A stretch of DNA of 64,000 nt, taken from positions 62,001-126,000 of the forward strand of contig JBHJHD010000019.1 of NCBI GenBank assembly GCA_050331115.1. Direction: 5' to 3'. The notes under the pieces were generated by a model. It worked only from the letters and a program-made list of their open reading frames with translations. It was not told the origin of the DNA and searched no databases. Of the stretch, positions 16,445 through 25,637 are shown in pieces (within the stretch, counting starts at the first letter, position 1; every line of letters begins with the position of its first letter). The DNA is from JBCCAG01 sp050331115 (lineage in GTDB: Bacteria; Cyanobacteriota; Cyanobacteriia; CAKZMO01). A program made the translations under genes and the position numbers.

Positions 16445-18013
16445 CTAGCGAACCTCGTAGGGCGTCAGCTCACCGCGGCCCAGCCGCTCGGTCAGATGGG
16501 CTCTCGCCACCTTGCCGCTAGGCGTCAAGGGCAGCTCGGGCAGCGCATAGACGCGGCGGGGCAGGGCGTGGCGGCTTAGGTAGGGCCGCAGCTGCAGCCG
16601 TAGCGATCGCCGCGTCAGACCCACCTCTCGCCACACCACCACCGCGTGAATCACGTCGCCTCGACAGTCGTCGCTTAGCCCCAGCACTACCGCCGCCACC
16701 ACCTCGGGTAAATTCAGCAGCGCCGCCTCCACCGCCGCCGGGTCGACGTTCACCCCAGCGCACAGCAGCATCTCTTCGCGCCCCGCCAAATACAGGTAGC
16801 CCTGGGCATCCCGCCAGCCGCGATCGCCTACGGTCCACCAGCCGTTGACCTGCCGAAATCCTGAAGCCGGCCTGTCGGTCGATGCTCCTAAAGCGTCGGT
16901 CAGATAGCCAGAGCAAATCATCGTGCTGCGCACGCTTACCCAGCCGCATTCGTCAACGTTGGCCTCCCCGGAGCCGTCCTGCCGCTGAATGGAGAGCTCT
17001 ACACTCTTAAAGGGGCGACCCACCGACGCGGCAGGCACGGCATTTCCCGCGCGCAGGCTGACAAACCCCAGCTCCGATGCGCCGTAATACTCTACGACGC
17101 GGGCCTGAGGAAACGCCTGGGCGACCGCTGAGGCGATGCGGTCGGTGAGCTTGGCTCCGCCGGAGACAAGCAGCCTCACCGAAGGAAACGCCGCGTCCTG
17201 GGCGATCGCCGCACTCGCCAGCTGGTACAGCAGCGTGGGTACAGCCACAATGACGGTGATCGCATGCTGCCGGAACTGAGCCATGGCCGCCCGGCCCGTA
17301 GCCTGATGGAGTAAATGCAGCGCTGCCCCGGCAGAAAGTACCTCAACAGTGGTGTAGAGGGATAGGCTGTGGGCCAGCTCACCCGGCACGAGCACGCGGT
17401 CCGTAGGCCCAATTCCAAACTCAGTGCGGCTTGCGGCTAGGCCATCTAGCCAAGAGCGGTGGGTTTTGATGATGCCCTTGGGCTGTCCGGTGGTGCCGGA
17501 GGTGAAGCAGATGTAGAAGGGGCGATCGGCATCGGCTGGCGCTTCGGTAAGGATATCCCGCTTAAGCGCCCGCCCAGAAGATGCAGACGGCTGCGATCGC
17601 CAGGGGACGACGGATGACGGTAGAGCAGTAATCGACGGGATTTCTACAGACGGCGGCAGCGACCCAAGCCGCGCTGCCTCCCCCACCAGTCCGTCAGGCG
17701 GCCAGCGGCCTAGTACTGCTTGGACCTGGGCCAATCCCCAGCGGGGCGAGAGCACCATGGCGACGCCTCCTGCCGCCGCCGTCCCCAGAAACACCTGCAG
17801 AAATTCAATGCGGTTGGCGCTCAGTAGGGCCACCAGCGGGGACTTTTGGGGACGATCGCCGACCTCGCTAAGCCGAGCCGCCCAGGCCGCGACCTGCTGA
17901 ACCTCGCTGAGAAGCGCACCGTAAGCATATGCGCAGTCATCCAGCACCACCGCAGTCCGCTCCGGCGTCTGGGTGGCGCGCACTATGAATTCGTCAGTAA
18001 TCCGGTGCTGCAT
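16445..18013 (-). CDS. AMP-binding acyl-CoA synthetase
   Basis: The protein belongs to the adenylate-forming ligase superfamily and is expected to activate a carboxylic acid to an acyl-CoA through an acyl-AMP. Visible motifs are the P-loop (CFTSGTTGQPKG), YYGASELG, the hinge region TVGDRGWRDAQGYLYLAGR and the C-terminal Lys in LTPSGKVAR. At 522 residues it is full length and has no signal peptide. It lies 36 bp after bioY and 5 bp before the thiolase-like gene, the same order as B. subtilis yhfU-yhfT-yhfS. The substrate is not certain; candidates include pimelate-like or fatty acids. Confidence 0.88.
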   Translation of the reverse strand: MQHRITDEFIVRATQTPERTAVVLDDCAYAYGALLSEVQQVAAWAARLSEVGDRPQKSPLVALLSANRIEFLQVFLGTAAAGGVAMVLSPRWGLAQVQAVLGRWPPDGLVGEAARLGSLPPSVEIPSITALPSSVVPWRSQPSASSGRALKRDILTEAPADADRPFYICFTSGTTGQPKGIIKTHRSWLDGLAASRTEFGIGPTDRVLVPGELAHSLSLYTTVEVLSAGAALHLLHQATGRAAMAQFRQHAITVIVAVPTLLYQLASAAIAQDAAFPSVRLLVSGGAKLTDRIASAVAQAFPQARVVEYYGASELGFVSLRAGNAVPAASVGRPFKSVELSIQRQDGSGEANVDECGWVSVRSTMICSGYLTDALGASTDRPASGFRQVNGWWTVGDRGWRDAQGYLYLAGREEMLLCAGVNVDPAAVEAALLNLPEVVAAVVLGLSDDCRGDVIHAVVVWREVGLTRRSLRLQLRPYLSRHALPRRVYALPELPLTPSGKVARAHLTERLGRGELTPYEVR

Positions 18014-18049
18014 CGGGAGGTGAGGCGCTGCCTGAAAAGATAGCGGGGT

Positions 18050-18595
18050 CTAGGATTTAGCGATCGCCGGGTAGGCGCGCTTTACGGCCACCACGGCCAC
18101 CGCCGCGATCGCCGCCTTAACGAGGTCGCCAGGGATGAACGCCAGCGAGCCTTGGGCGGCCTGCAGCAGCGGTAGCTCGGAGGCGATCGCCAGCCAGGGT
18201 ACGCCGAGGGCGTAGATGACGCCAACGCCGCCAACGACGTTGATTGCAAACGCTAGGGGCATATTCAGCCGCCCCCAAAATTGCTGCACTAGCGCCCCAA
18301 TCACCGCCGCCGCCAGCGGAAACGCCAGCAAAAACCCCCCCGACGGCCCCAAAAACACCCCCAACCCGCCCCGCCCCCCCGACAGCAGCGGCAGCCCCAC
18401 CGCCACGAGCACTAGAAACACCAGCAGCGCCAGCCCGCCCCGCCGCATTCCCAAGATTGAGCCCGCCAGCATCACCCCCAAAGACTGAGCCGTAACAGGC
18501 ACCGGAATAAAGGGCAGCAGGACAGGCGGAACCAGTCCCAGCACCGCCACTAGGGCCGCGAACAGGGCGGTGTAGACGATATCGCGATTGGTCAT
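18050..18595 (-). CDS. bioY: Biotin ECF transporter S component BioY
   Basis: BioY is the substrate-binding membrane subunit for biotin uptake. The protein is about 181 residues and has the family signatures VPVTAQSLGVMLAG and GPSGGFLLAFPLAA within several hydrophobic segments. The ATG at 18595 matches the family N-terminus (MTNRDIVYTALFAALVAVLG); an in-frame TTG at 18682 overlapping bioN would add an unconserved 29 residues. T and A components are encoded directly upstream, so the transporter is a complete dedicated BioMNY type. Confidence 0.92.
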   Translation of the reverse strand: MTNRDIVYTALFAALVAVLGLVPPVLLPFIPVPVTAQSLGVMLAGSILGMRRGGLALLVFLVLVAVGLPLLSGGRGGLGVFLGPSGGFLLAFPLAAAVIGALVQQFWGRLNMPLAFAINVVGGVGVIYALGVPWLAIASELPLLQAAQGSLAFIPGDLVKAAIAAVAVVAVKRAYPAIAKS

Positions 18596-18678
18596 AGTAT
18601 CCGAAGCATGAGCCGTTAGACTCGATACTAGATTCAAAACATTAGATTCACAAAACATCAGACTCAAAAGTATATCGC

Positions 18679-19278
18679 TCAATCGGTCCCATACCCGCGC
18701 GCGTCTAAGGCCTCAGTCACCTGGTCCGCCAGCCGCAGCGTCTTCACCAGCAGCGGCACCCACAGCGTCAAGGCTGGGCGAGATACCCCCCGGGCCTGCT
18801 GCGCCGCCTGAATTTCCTGTATCTGCGCCAGCAGGACTGGAATAAAGCGCACGGTGAGCATGAGGATTAGGGTAACAGTGTCGACAGGGACTCCGAAGCG
18901 CACCAGAGGCCGCAGCGATCGCTCCAGCACGTCCATCATGGCGGTAACCTGGGTGGTCAGACTCACGACCGCGGCCAGCAGCACCAGCACAACAAAGCGC
19001 AGCACCACCGCCACCCCGGCTTCCCAGGTGGTTGCCCAGCCGTGCAGCAGCAGGATGCCCAGCAGCACGGGCATCAGGGGCCGCAGCTGCTGGGCTACCT
19101 GCCGGGGCGGCAGCCGCGCGACGGCGGCACCCAGCGTCACCACACCCAGCGCCACGAGCAAGCCAGCCACTGAGCGCATCCAGAATAGGCCCACCCCCGC
19201 ACAGGCCAGCGTCAGCAGCTTGACGGCGGCGGGGAGGCGGTGGATGGGCGAGGCGCGGGGAATATAGAGGCCTAGCAC
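18679..19278 (-). CDS. bioN: ECF transporter T component (BioN-like)
   Basis: This is the membrane coupling subunit of the CbiQ/EcfT family. Several hydrophobic segments occupy the first 130 residues, and the C-terminal cytoplasmic part carries two Ala-Arg-Gly coupling motifs (ARGV near 159 and ARGY near 196) that contact the ATPase. The start is GTG (19278). Its position between bioM and bioY supports the biotin assignment; without that context it could only be called a generic EcfT. Confidence 0.9.
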   Translation of the reverse strand: MLGLYIPRASPIHRLPAAVKLLTLACAGVGLFWMRSVAGLLVALGVVTLGAAVARLPPRQVAQQLRPLMPVLLGILLLHGWATTWEAGVAVVLRFVVLVLLAAVVSLTTQVTAMMDVLERSLRPLVRFGVPVDTVTLILMLTVRFIPVLLAQIQEIQAAQQARGVSRPALTLWVPLLVKTLRLADQVTEALDARGYGTD

Positions 19279-19305
19279 TTTGAGACTTGCACGTCGAGAC
19301 TTGAC

Positions 19306-19992
19306 CTATGGACTTTTAGCCATCAGCTTCCGATAGTAGGCGATCGCCGCCCCGGGTTCCCCATCCCAAGCGACGCGACCCTGGCTGAGCACAATAACCC
19401 GGTCAAAATCCAGCAGCAAGTCTAGATCGTGGGACACCACGACGATGGGCTGCGCTAGGCCGCGCAAGAGCTGCTGTACCCGGTTGCGGTTGCGCAGGTC
19501 CAGCAAAGTGGTAGGTTCGTCGAACACCACGTACTGGGGCCGCATCACCATTACGGCGGCGATCGCTAAAAGCTGCTTCTCCCCGCCGCTGAGGGCGTGG
19601 GCAGGCTGATGGCGCAGCGCGCCCAGTCCGTAGCGGGCTAGGGCATCGTCAACCCGCTGCCGCCGAATTGCCGGGGGCAGCTTCAAAATCTTCAGCCCAA
19701 ACTCAACATCTTCCTCAACCGTAGGCAAAATAATCTGGCTATCCGGGTTTTGAAATACGAAGCCCACCTTGCGACGAATCTGGCGAATTTGCCTGCGAGT
19801 GTCCAGACCGTCGATGAGCACCTGCCCTCGATCGGGGAGCACTAGCCCGTTGAGCAGCCGGACTAACGTGCTCTTACCGGAACCGTTGCTGCCGATGACG
19901 CCGATGCGCGGCTCGCCGAGCCGAAGGTCAATGTCCTGTAGGACAGGCCGAGAGGGATCGAAGCAGTGAGAAACGCGCTGTAGCTCAATCAC
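19306..19992 (-). CDS. bioM: ECF transporter ATPase (BioM-like)
   Basis: The 228-residue ABC ATPase has Walker A (GSNGSGKSTLVRLL), Q-loop region (FVFQNPDSQ), signature (LSGGEKQLL), Walker B (VVFDEPTTLLD) and the switch His (VSHDLD). The Q-loop style is that of the CbiO/EcfA group. The start is GTG (19992). It heads the run bioM, bioN, bioY, acyl-CoA ligase and thiolase-like gene. I found no full palindromic BirA-type operator upstream. Confidence 0.9.
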   Translation of the reverse strand: MIELQRVSHCFDPSRPVLQDIDLRLGEPRIGVIGSNGSGKSTLVRLLNGLVLPDRGQVLIDGLDTRRQIRQIRRKVGFVFQNPDSQIILPTVEEDVEFGLKILKLPPAIRRQRVDDALARYGLGALRHQPAHALSGGEKQLLAIAAVMVMRPQYVVFDEPTTLLDLRNRNRVQQLLRGLAQPIVVVSHDLDLLLDFDRVIVLSQGRVAWDGEPGAAIAYYRKLMAKSP

Positions 19993-20322
19993 CGCTCTCG
20001 ATTATCACAGAGCCTGTGCATCGGCCCCCTTAAATCCCCCAATTCTGGAGGATTTGGACTCAGCACCCCCCAGAATTGGAGGGCAGGGGGGCTACTGTGG
20101 ATTAACCATATAAGTCTTAAATCAATGCGATGCATCGTAAAGCCACTCCGATCGCTCTGTGCCGGTTTGCCAATTTCTTGTAAATCCTAAATTGACCTAG
20201 CGACAAAGGAGTTCATTTTTTGTAATATTGAGCAAATATACTGTAGCATCGGCTTCACTAGCGATTTACAGACCTCTCTAGAGTAAAGAATAGTAAGCAC
20301 CTTACGGTTAAGGGACGGCGGT
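19993..20322. other. Divergent intergenic region bioM / NDH-2
   Basis: About 330 bp contain the start regions of both divergent genes and an imperfect inverted repeat (20023-20091). The right half (20110-20320) is AT-rich and likely promoter-bearing for the NADH dehydrogenase. No ORF was supported. Confidence 0.45.
20023..20091. repeat. Imperfect inverted repeat, MITE-like dispersed element
   Basis: Arms of about 24 nt starting GCCCCCTTAAATCC and ending with its near-complement (CAGGGGGGC) flank a short centre, with a shared AATTCTGG/CCAGAATT core. Such C-run/G-run palindromes are common dispersed repeats in cyanobacterial spacers. Confidence 0.7.
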
Positions 20323-21675
20323 ATGCATATGAAAAATTCAGCTCAGCAGGCTCACCGAGTGGTTATTGTCGGCGGTGGTTTTGGCGGGCTTTACACGGCC
20401 AAGGCGCTGAAGAACGCGCCGGTAGATGTGACCCTGATCGATCGCCGCAACTTCCACCTGTTTCAGCCGCTGCTCTACCAAGTTGCCACTGGCACCGTTT
20501 CCCCAGCCGACATTTCCTCTCCGCTGCGGGCCATCCTCAGCCACAACCGCAACACCAAGGTGCTCCTAGACGAAGTTGTCGACATCGACCCCGAACAAAA
20601 GCAAGTGCTCTGTAAGCACGAGACCGTCCCCTATGACACCCTGATTATGGCCACCGGGGTGAGCCATCACTACTTCGGCAACGACCAGTGGCAAGAGCAC
20701 GCCCCTGGCCTAAAGACTGTGGAAGATGCGCTGGAAATTCGCCGCCGCATTTTCATGGCTTTTGAGGCCGCCGAGAAGGAGTCTGACCCGGCGAAGCAGG
20801 CGGAATGGCTGACGTTTGTGATTGCGGGGGGTGGCCCCACCGGCGTGGAGCTGGCCGGGGCGATCGCTGAGCTGGCCTACAACATCCTGCCCCAGGACTT
20901 CCGCCGCATCGACACCCGCAAGTCGCGCGTGGTGCTGGTGGAAGGCATGGACCGCGTACTGCCCCCCTACGACCCATCGCTCTCCGAGCGGGCGGCCGAG
21001 TCGCTGCAGGGGCTAGGCGTTAGCGTGGTCACCGATTCCCTCGTTACCGACGTGCAGCCAGACCAGGTGACGCTGAAAAAGAAAGACGGCACCACCGAAA
21101 CCATCGGCACGCGCACGGTGCTCTGGGCGGCTGGCGTCCGGGCCTCGAAGATGGGCAAGGTGCTCGCGTCTCGCACCGGCGCTGAGCTAGACCGGGCGGG
21201 CCGCGTGATGGTGGGACCGCGCTTGCACCTAGAAAACTACGACAGCGTCTTTGTAATTGGCGATCTGGCCCATGTGTCCCACCAGGGCGATCGCCCGCTG
21301 CCGGGGGTCGCGCCCGTAGCCATGCAGGAGGCAAATTACGTGGCGAAGCTGGTTAAGCACCGCCTAGCCGGAAAGGCCGCCCCGGAGTTTCGCTATGTGG
21401 ATCGCGGTAGCCTGGCGGTGATCGGCAAGAATGCCGCTGTGGTAGACCTAGGGTTCGTCAAGTTCTCGGGCTTCCTAGCCTGGCTGATCTGGATCTTTGC
21501 CCACATCTACTACCTGATTGAGTTTGACAATAAGCTGGTGGTAATGACGCAGTGGGCCTGGAGCTACTTTACGAGTAAGAGCGGCGCTCGCCTGATTACG
21601 GGACCTGAGGCGTTTAACCTGAGGCTGCCGACCGCGAATCAGACGGTGAAGGAGCGGGAGAAGACGCCTGCTTAG
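20323..21675 (+). CDS. Type II NADH dehydrogenase (NDH-2)
   Basis: This is a single-subunit flavoenzyme that passes electrons from NADH to the quinone pool without pumping protons. Two dinucleotide-binding motifs are clear: FAD (VVIVGGGFGGLYTAKAL, near residue 12) and NAD (VIAGGGPTGVELAG, near 167). A conserved VFVIGDLAH region follows. The C-terminal 60 residues include a hydrophobic segment around FSGFLAWLIWIFAHIYYL, likely for membrane attachment. A second ATG lies two codons downstream (20329). It belongs to the cyanobacterial NdbA/B/C group; which one is not resolved. Confidence 0.92.
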   Translation: MHMKNSAQQAHRVVIVGGGFGGLYTAKALKNAPVDVTLIDRRNFHLFQPLLYQVATGTVSPADISSPLRAILSHNRNTKVLLDEVVDIDPEQKQVLCKHETVPYDTLIMATGVSHHYFGNDQWQEHAPGLKTVEDALEIRRRIFMAFEAAEKESDPAKQAEWLTFVIAGGGPTGVELAGAIAELAYNILPQDFRRIDTRKSRVVLVEGMDRVLPPYDPSLSERAAESLQGLGVSVVTDSLVTDVQPDQVTLKKKDGTTETIGTRTVLWAAGVRASKMGKVLASRTGAELDRAGRVMVGPRLHLENYDSVFVIGDLAHVSHQGDRPLPGVAPVAMQEANYVAKLVKHRLAGKAAPEFRYVDRGSLAVIGKNAAVVDLGFVKFSGFLAWLIWIFAHIYYLIEFDNKLVVMTQWAWSYFTSKSGARLITGPEAFNLRLPTANQTVKEREKTPA

Positions 21676-21801
21676 CGGCTTGAGCCCTGATCGCTTTTTG
21701 ATAGCTTTTGCGGTCTAAAGCGAACCCTACGCCAAACTCTAGCTGGTACAGGTTTAGCTTGTGTGGAAAATCGCGCTACATCCCGGCTTTACCCCTCTTA
21801 A

Positions 21802-21822
21802 TCTCCCCTTGCAAGGGGGAGA
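21802..21822. repeat. Short palindrome in spacer
   Basis: TCTCCCC TTGCAA GGGGGAGA forms a compact hairpin with one extra G. It lies between the convergent NDH-2 and ccsA-like genes. A related C/T run (TTCTCCCCCTTGAG) follows. It could act as a terminator or be a dispersed repeat. The short forward ORF across this repeat is not convincing. Confidence 0.6.
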
Positions 21823-21951
21823 AATTGTGGTTCTCCCCCTTGAGCTTTGGCGTTAGCCTACCCGCAGGGCGTCGGGGAGCTAGAGGGATCTTGCCAGGTC
21901 GCTATACAAATGCTCTAGCTGGCGCAGGATTCCTGGCTTAAAAGGGCTTGA

Positions 21952-23739
21952 CTATTCGCCCACAGCTACCCCTTCAGCGGGGTTTGCCGCGCTGCTAGAT
22001 TCGCGAAAGCTGTTCAAGCCCCCCGTGGGCCATCCTTTAAGCCAGACCCCAAACCAGTTGTAGTGACGGGCCGCTGCGATCGCCACAAACAGCAGGTCCA
22101 GGCCCACTACCCCAGCGATTACCAGCGCCGACCCCCCGGTGCCAAAGCCGTAGCTGTGCAGCCCCGTTCCCAGCACGAAGTTCACCCCATACCAGGCCAT
22201 CAGCACCGCGTTGAACGACACCACGCTAGCCACATTGATGCCAAAATCCCCCATCCAGCCCGTCAGCCGGCTGTGGAGCGGTGCCAGGTAGCACAGGAGA
22301 GCAATCAGCGCCCAGGTCTCCTTGGGGTCCCAGCCCCAAAAGCGCCCCCAAGAGAAGTGGGCCCAGATACCGCCCAGGATAATGCCCGCCGTCAGCAGCA
22401 GCACCCCCACCTGCAGCACCCGGTAGTTGAGCTGGGACAGGGTTTTGAACCGCTTTTTTTCGGTGGGGGCAAACAGGTCGTTGCCCAGGGCGACGTGGCC
22501 TAATCCCAGCGCCAGGGCAAAGCTGGCGTAGCTGAGGGCGATGGTGGGCACGTGAATGCTAAGCCAGAAGTTGTCCCGCAGTACGGGCACCAGAGGCGAA
22601 ATGCTGGGGTCGAGGACGGCGGGCAGACTATCCGCCAGAATCAGGCAGACCATCGCCAGGGGAGCCGCCGCTAGCAGGTAGTAGCGGCTGCGGGAGGTGA
22701 GTTCAAACAGGAGGGCGATCGCCGCGATGCCAAAGCCCACCCACACCACCGACTCATACATGTTGGTCACCGGGGGCCGTCCGGCAATCTGCATGCGCAG
22801 GAAAAAGCCATAGCTCTGCACCCCGATACCCGCCGTAAATAGGCCGATGGCGCTCCAGTAGAGGTCCCAGGGTTTGACCCAGAGGGCTACCAGCATGACG
22901 ATGAATGCTAAGCCGTATAGCCACCAGGCCTTGGCAAAGGGGTGGAAGTGGTTGAAATGGACCTCTCGCGCCAGCACCGCGTCGGCAGGATAAATCTCAG
23001 GACTGAGCTGCTGTAGGCTCGCCTTGAGGCCGTCCGCCAGCGGCCCCACCATGGGTAAATGGGTCGACCCACCCCCATCAGACAAACCAGCTAGCAAGGC
23101 CTGCTGCATCAGGGCAAACTGGGCCATCACCGGGGCGATCGCCTCCGGTGAGTAGAGCTGCGGCGCGGTGCCCAGTCCGGCCCACTTTCCCTTACTCTCG
23201 CTGGGGTGAGGCACCACGGGCAGGCTTTTGTCTCCCACGGCCTGATACAGCAGGTTCAGCCGGCCTTCGATGGTCAGCGCCTCTCGCTCGTCGCGGCTGA
23301 GGTCTACGCCCTCGGCATCTTTCTGGTGCGCCTGCCCCACGATCGCCCCCAGCCCTCGGTTGGCCATTAGCTCTTGAAAGGTGAACTGCTTGCGTTCTAG
23401 GTCTAGGTTCGCTGCCTCTTTCAGGGGACGATAGCTGACCAGCACTACGGGCTCTTCGTTCCAGTTGCGGGTGTTGAACCACATGCCCAGGTAGGCGGTG
23501 AGGTAGTCTTCTCTCTCAACAGTTTCACCGCTGGTGTGGCGGTAGGCGGTGGAGCCGTGGATTTTGGCGATCGTTTCTTTGGCGACGGTGTCGAGGGGCT
23601 TTTTGCGCCCGTCAAGCTGCACGGCCAGGGTACGCAGGCTATCGAGTCCGTCGGGCTGGAACTGGCTGAGGGGCAGCAGTAGCAGGATACAGCCTAAACA
23701 CAGGCCGACCAGGAATTTTATGATATTGATGCCTTTCAT
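21952..23739 (-). CDS. ResC/CcsA-type cytochrome c synthase subunit with large N-terminal domain
   Basis: This is a System II cytochrome c maturation protein that delivers haem to apocytochromes outside the membrane. It has about ten hydrophobic segments, the tryptophan-rich WWD region (HFSWGRFWGWDPKETW, near residue 460) and candidate haem-ligand His residues in LSIHVPTIALSYASF and YLAPLHSRLTG. Between the first and second membrane segments is an external domain of about 240 residues starting near QPDGLDSLRTLAVQ. Standard cyanobacterial CcsA (about 350 residues) lacks this domain. From memory, the form resembles proteins of Planctomycetes, Bacteroidetes and deltaproteobacteria. Its ResB partner is 56 bp upstream, so this is probably a second, specialised maturation system. 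Confidence 0.88.
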   Translation of the reverse strand: MKGINIIKFLVGLCLGCILLLLPLSQFQPDGLDSLRTLAVQLDGRKKPLDTVAKETIAKIHGSTAYRHTSGETVEREDYLTAYLGMWFNTRNWNEEPVVLVSYRPLKEAANLDLERKQFTFQELMANRGLGAIVGQAHQKDAEGVDLSRDEREALTIEGRLNLLYQAVGDKSLPVVPHPSESKGKWAGLGTAPQLYSPEAIAPVMAQFALMQQALLAGLSDGGGSTHLPMVGPLADGLKASLQQLSPEIYPADAVLAREVHFNHFHPFAKAWWLYGLAFIVMLVALWVKPWDLYWSAIGLFTAGIGVQSYGFFLRMQIAGRPPVTNMYESVVWVGFGIAAIALLFELTSRSRYYLLAAAPLAMVCLILADSLPAVLDPSISPLVPVLRDNFWLSIHVPTIALSYASFALALGLGHVALGNDLFAPTEKKRFKTLSQLNYRVLQVGVLLLTAGIILGGIWAHFSWGRFWGWDPKETWALIALLCYLAPLHSRLTGWMGDFGINVASVVSFNAVLMAWYGVNFVLGTGLHSYGFGTGGSALVIAGVVGLDLLFVAIAAARHYNWFGVWLKGWPTGGLNSFRESSSAANPAEGVAVGE

Positions 23740-23795
23740 AATTATCCAAAATTGTTATTCACGGCGGGCGGTTTACGGTTTTTCAAAATGGTTAT

Positions 23796-25637
23796 TCATG
23801 ACGGGCGGGTTTGGGCGCCGACCAATTGCGGCGTCGGTTCGGCGATCGCATCTTCAACCGCATCCTCCGATGGGACTTCGGGATGGGGGGCGGGTTTGCC
23901 GCCGCGCGATCGCTTCATTACTGCCGGACCGTAAAACATGGTGCCAACCCCTACCACCACCATCAGCGATCCGATCCAGGTCAGGGCCGTCACCCACCAG
24001 GGCTCCCGCTTCAGCTGTAGGGTCGACTGCTTTAGGTCACCGGGGTTCCAAGACGCCTGGGCCAGTTTCCAGCCGCGAAACCAGGTGGGGTGGTTCATCC
24101 ACACCGAGCGTTGGGTGGCGGTGTCGGTTTTGGGGTCAAACAGGGTGATTCTGCTAGTCCACATGGCCACCGACTCGCTGCCTTCGTTGCGCTCTACGAT
24201 GAAGTCGTCGAGCTTCACATAGAAGGGAAGCTGCAGCAGCTTAGGCGCAAAAGCGGCGAAGTATTCGCCTTGGGGCGTATCGAGGGCCATGGGCTCGCCC
24301 CAGGGAAGCCAAAGGGCCTTGCCAGCATTACCTTTGCCAGCATTACCTCTGCCGCCGGCTGCGATCGCCACCTGCAGCGCCGGAAAGCCTTCGTTAGCCC
24401 CGGCCCCAGCCGCAGCGGGGGTTATGGGCACGACCTGCCGCCTCACCTGGGCGTGGTCCAGGCGATTGGCTAGGGAGATTTGGAAGTCGGCCCAGCCGGG
24501 GGCAATAACGTCACCAGGACGTAGCTCGCCCGAGCTAAAGCCCTTCGATGAGAGGGCTGCGTAGAACAGCTGACTATCGGGAGCCGCTACGACGCGGAAA
24601 TAGTCTGACGCCGTGGTGTCGGGCGCGGCATAGGTCGCCTCTAAATCAATCGCATCCCCAGAGCGCACGGGAGGTAGTCCTGGCTTTGCGAACACAAACC
24701 AGCGCTCTTGAGTCTCGTCTTGAGATACATTCACCTGCACCGCCGGGTTACGAAACGCGTTCGAAGCCGATGCTGGCTTACCCGACGTCAGGCGAAAGTC
24801 GGGCCACACCGCAACAATCTCGGCGGTGATGCCGCCCGGAAGCGACACAGACTGGCTTAATTTTTTCTCGATGTCGATGGTGCGATCGCCTAGCTGCAGC
24901 GTGCCATAGGTGGACTGGGACGAAGGCGGGCTGAGAAACTGCTTCAGCTCAACCTCGTCTGCCGCCTGCCGCAGCTCTAGGCGCGCCGGCCCAATGTCCA
25001 TCTGGCCATAGCCCAGGGGAGCCAGCGCCAGCCAGCGCTCTAGGGTCTGCCCCATGCGATCGCTGCGGAGCCGCAGCTGCACCGCTAGATTCTCGGCGGC
25101 TGGACCCTTCGCGCTGTCCCCCTCGACGAAGCGCACCGTCTTAGTGGCGCGATCGCTGTAGCCCAGAAGTGAGAGTCCGGCGAACCGTGAGGGATGCACC
25201 GAGCCATCGGGCTTGACGAAAATATCGGTCTGGCGACGCGTCTGGTCTGGCGACGCCACCTCCAGCAGGTCGCCCTCCACGCGAATCTGATTGCCGGGGC
25301 CGCTGTCGGTGCGTACTAGCAGCATGCCTTCGGTGCTGAGATGAATGACGGCGGCGGACCCCGCAATAATAATGATCAAACCCCAGTGGGTGATAGCGAA
25401 GCCCACCTTGCGGGGGCCGCGCCAGGGATAGCGGCTGAGGGTGGAAACGCCTAGGTTAACCGCCAGTAAAAACATTAGCCCGCCAAACCAGGCGCTCTTG
25501 TAAATTTCTCTTTGAACCGTGGCGGAGCCGACGTTCGACTCATAGAAAGTCGCGCCAATTAGAATGATGGCGATCGCCACAATAAGCGGAACTGCTAGGC
25601 GAATTGAGCCTAAAAAACGAATAGCCTTGGGGGGCAT
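23796..25637 (-). CDS. ResB-like cytochrome c biogenesis protein
   Basis: This is the System II partner of CcsA. Four hydrophobic segments are visible: residues about 12-33, 47-68, 82-103 (with His in THWGL and VIHLS) and about 548-570. A long external domain lies between the third and fourth segments. At 613 residues it is longer than the usual cyanobacterial Ccs1. A GNAGK GNAGK motif in the loop comes from a 15-bp DNA duplication near 24318-24352. The C-terminal tail is acidic and proline-rich. The gene is first in a two-gene reverse-strand unit and is divergent from the globin-cytochrome run. Confidence 0.85.
   Translation of the reverse strand: MPPKAIRFLGSIRLAVPLIVAIAIILIGATFYESNVGSATVQREIYKSAWFGGLMFLLAVNLGVSTLSRYPWRGPRKVGFAITHWGLIIIIAGSAAVIHLSTEGMLLVRTDSGPGNQIRVEGDLLEVASPDQTRRQTDIFVKPDGSVHPSRFAGLSLLGYSDRATKTVRFVEGDSAKGPAAENLAVQLRLRSDRMGQTLERWLALAPLGYGQMDIGPARLELRQAADEVELKQFLSPPSSQSTYGTLQLGDRTIDIEKKLSQSVSLPGGITAEIVAVWPDFRLTSGKPASASNAFRNPAVQVNVSQDETQERWFVFAKPGLPPVRSGDAIDLEATYAAPDTTASDYFRVVAAPDSQLFYAALSSKGFSSGELRPGDVIAPGWADFQISLANRLDHAQVRRQVVPITPAAAGAGANEGFPALQVAIAAGGRGNAGKGNAGKALWLPWGEPMALDTPQGEYFAAFAPKLLQLPFYVKLDDFIVERNEGSESVAMWTSRITLFDPKTDTATQRSVWMNHPTWFRGWKLAQASWNPGDLKQSTLQLKREPWWVTALTWIGSLMVVVGVGTMFYGPAVMKRSRGGKPAPHPEVPSEDAVEDAIAEPTPQLVGAQTRPS

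Noticed and set aside
19993..20322. BirA-type biotin operator before bioM
   Set aside because: Only a half-site-like TTGTAAATCC was seen and it lacks its palindromic partner.
21708..21941. 77-codon forward frame after the NDH-2 gene
   Set aside because: It runs through a palindromic repeat, has no ribosome site and its translation looks random.
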